Below are positions 24,747 to 25,304 of a DNA stretch of 25,304 nt, piece by piece (the stretch's first letter is position 1; every line of letters begins with the position of its first letter). Origin of the DNA: an uncultured Bacteroidales bacterium (lineage in GTDB: Bacteria > Bacteroidota > Bacteroidia > Bacteroidales > UBA932); assembly GCA_945982095.1 (NCBI GenBank), contig CAMFRR010000001.1, positions 1 to 25,304 on the forward strand, written 5' to 3'. The notes beneath the pieces are model-generated. The model saw only the letters and a program-made list of their open reading frames with translations, ran no database searches and was not told the origin of the DNA. A program made the translations under genes and the position numbers.

Positions 24747-25304
24747 ATGGTAGGCATAGTGATACTCAACTACAACAACTCTGCACAGACCATTGCCTGT
24801 GTTGAGACTCTGTACCGTCATTGTGGCAGGGGACAGTGGAAGTTGTGCATAGTGGACAATGCCTCCAATGAAAAGGAATATGCTCTCCTGTGCTCTGCAC
24901 TGGGAGAGAGCCAAGTGATTATAAGGAGCGAGCTGAACGGGGGATATGCCTCAGGCAACGACCTCGGATGCGAGTATTTCGCCAAGGACAGTTCAGTGGA
25001 CAAAATACTCATACTCAATGATGACACACGTTTCACGATGGATATAATCACTCCGCTGTCCGCATATCTGGACGCCCATCCAGAATGTGGAGTGGTTTTC
25101 CCTCTGGTGCTTTCCCCTTCGGGAGAGACGGACAAGGCCTGTCTGAGACGGCAGAAGTCATCCTGGGATTTGTTCTTGCAGGCCGGTTCTTTGGGCCGTC
25201 TGGGCTTCAGACGCAAAGAATTCCTGGACCCCAAGCAGCAGGGCATACCCCTGGATTCCCGGCAGGCTTTATCCTCGGAGTGGGGGATAGAGGTACCCCC
25301 AGGG
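24747..25304 (+). CDS. Glycosyltransferase family 2, 3' partial
   Basis: The frame starts at ATG 24747, 14 nt after the DUF616 gene, and runs to the window edge (186 codons visible). The GT2 signatures are clear: VGIVILNYNN at the N-terminus, CIVDNASNEKEY, NGGYASGND and ILILNDDT, the last holding the DXD-like metal site. This resembles rhamnosyltransferase-type GT2 enzymes, which add sugars to surface polysaccharides in the cytoplasm. After about residue 170 the sequence stops looking like the family. Reading one base later from about 25260 gives AGFILGVG, which looks more natural. A one-base deletion near 25258-25260 is therefore suspected, from sequencing or real mutation. The 3' end and acceptor specificity are unknown. 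Confidence 0.85.
   Translation, partial: MVGIVILNYNNSAQTIACVETLYRHCGRGQWKLCIVDNASNEKEYALLCSALGESQVIIRSELNGGYASGNDLGCEYFAKDSSVDKILILNDDTRFTMDIITPLSAYLDAHPECGVVFPLVLSPSGETDKACLRRQKSSWDLFLQAGSLGRLGFRRKEFLDPKQQGIPLDSRQALSSEWGIEVPPG

Overview
The window reads as chromosomal housekeeping sequence from a member of the Bacteroidota, most likely the order Bacteroidales. The reasons are the promoter -7 elements of the form TAnnTTTG, the absence of consistent Shine-Dalgarno sites, the gene order (alaS diverging from M23 peptidases plus a short MerR regulator; dnaB / DUF3108 / rseC / rnfBCDGEA; dCMP deaminase / S41 peptidase), and a moderate GC content with frequent ATA and AGG codons. Genus cannot be fixed from the sequence alone.

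Layout. Bases 1-3322 (+): the 3' part of an S9-family serine peptidase followed by radA, with an 18-bp tandem duplication at the junction. Bases 3323-8433 (-): alaS followed 2 nt later by an 830-codon ORF that joins an LptF/LptG-type permease in frame to a complete methionyl-tRNA formyltransferase. This fusion is the most unusual coding feature here. radA and the fusion converge with directly abutting stop codons. A divergent promoter region (8434-8519) separates alaS from two paralogous membrane-anchored M23 peptidases and a small MerR-type regulator (8520-10735, +). A second promoter (about 10788) precedes a coiled-coil zinc-ribbon protein.

From 10835 to the right edge every gene is on the + strand and no gap exceeds about 33 nt: zinc-ribbon protein, dnaB, DUF3108 protein, rseC, rnfB-C-D-G-E-A, a membrane-anchored protein with a beta-propeller-blade-like domain, an acyl-CoA synthetase, dCMP deaminase, an S41 processing protease, a DUF616-type glycosyltransferase and the start of a GT2 glycosyltransferase that may carry a frameshift near the edge. 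The rnf cluster encodes all six subunits of the ferredoxin:NAD+ oxidoreductase ion pump. rseC belongs to a family tied to Rnf/Rsx function.

No rRNA, tRNA, CRISPR array, insertion sequence or phage gene was seen. No stretch longer than 300 bases lacks a gene; the longest non-coding gaps are 10736-10834 and 8434-8519. Both window edges cut genes.
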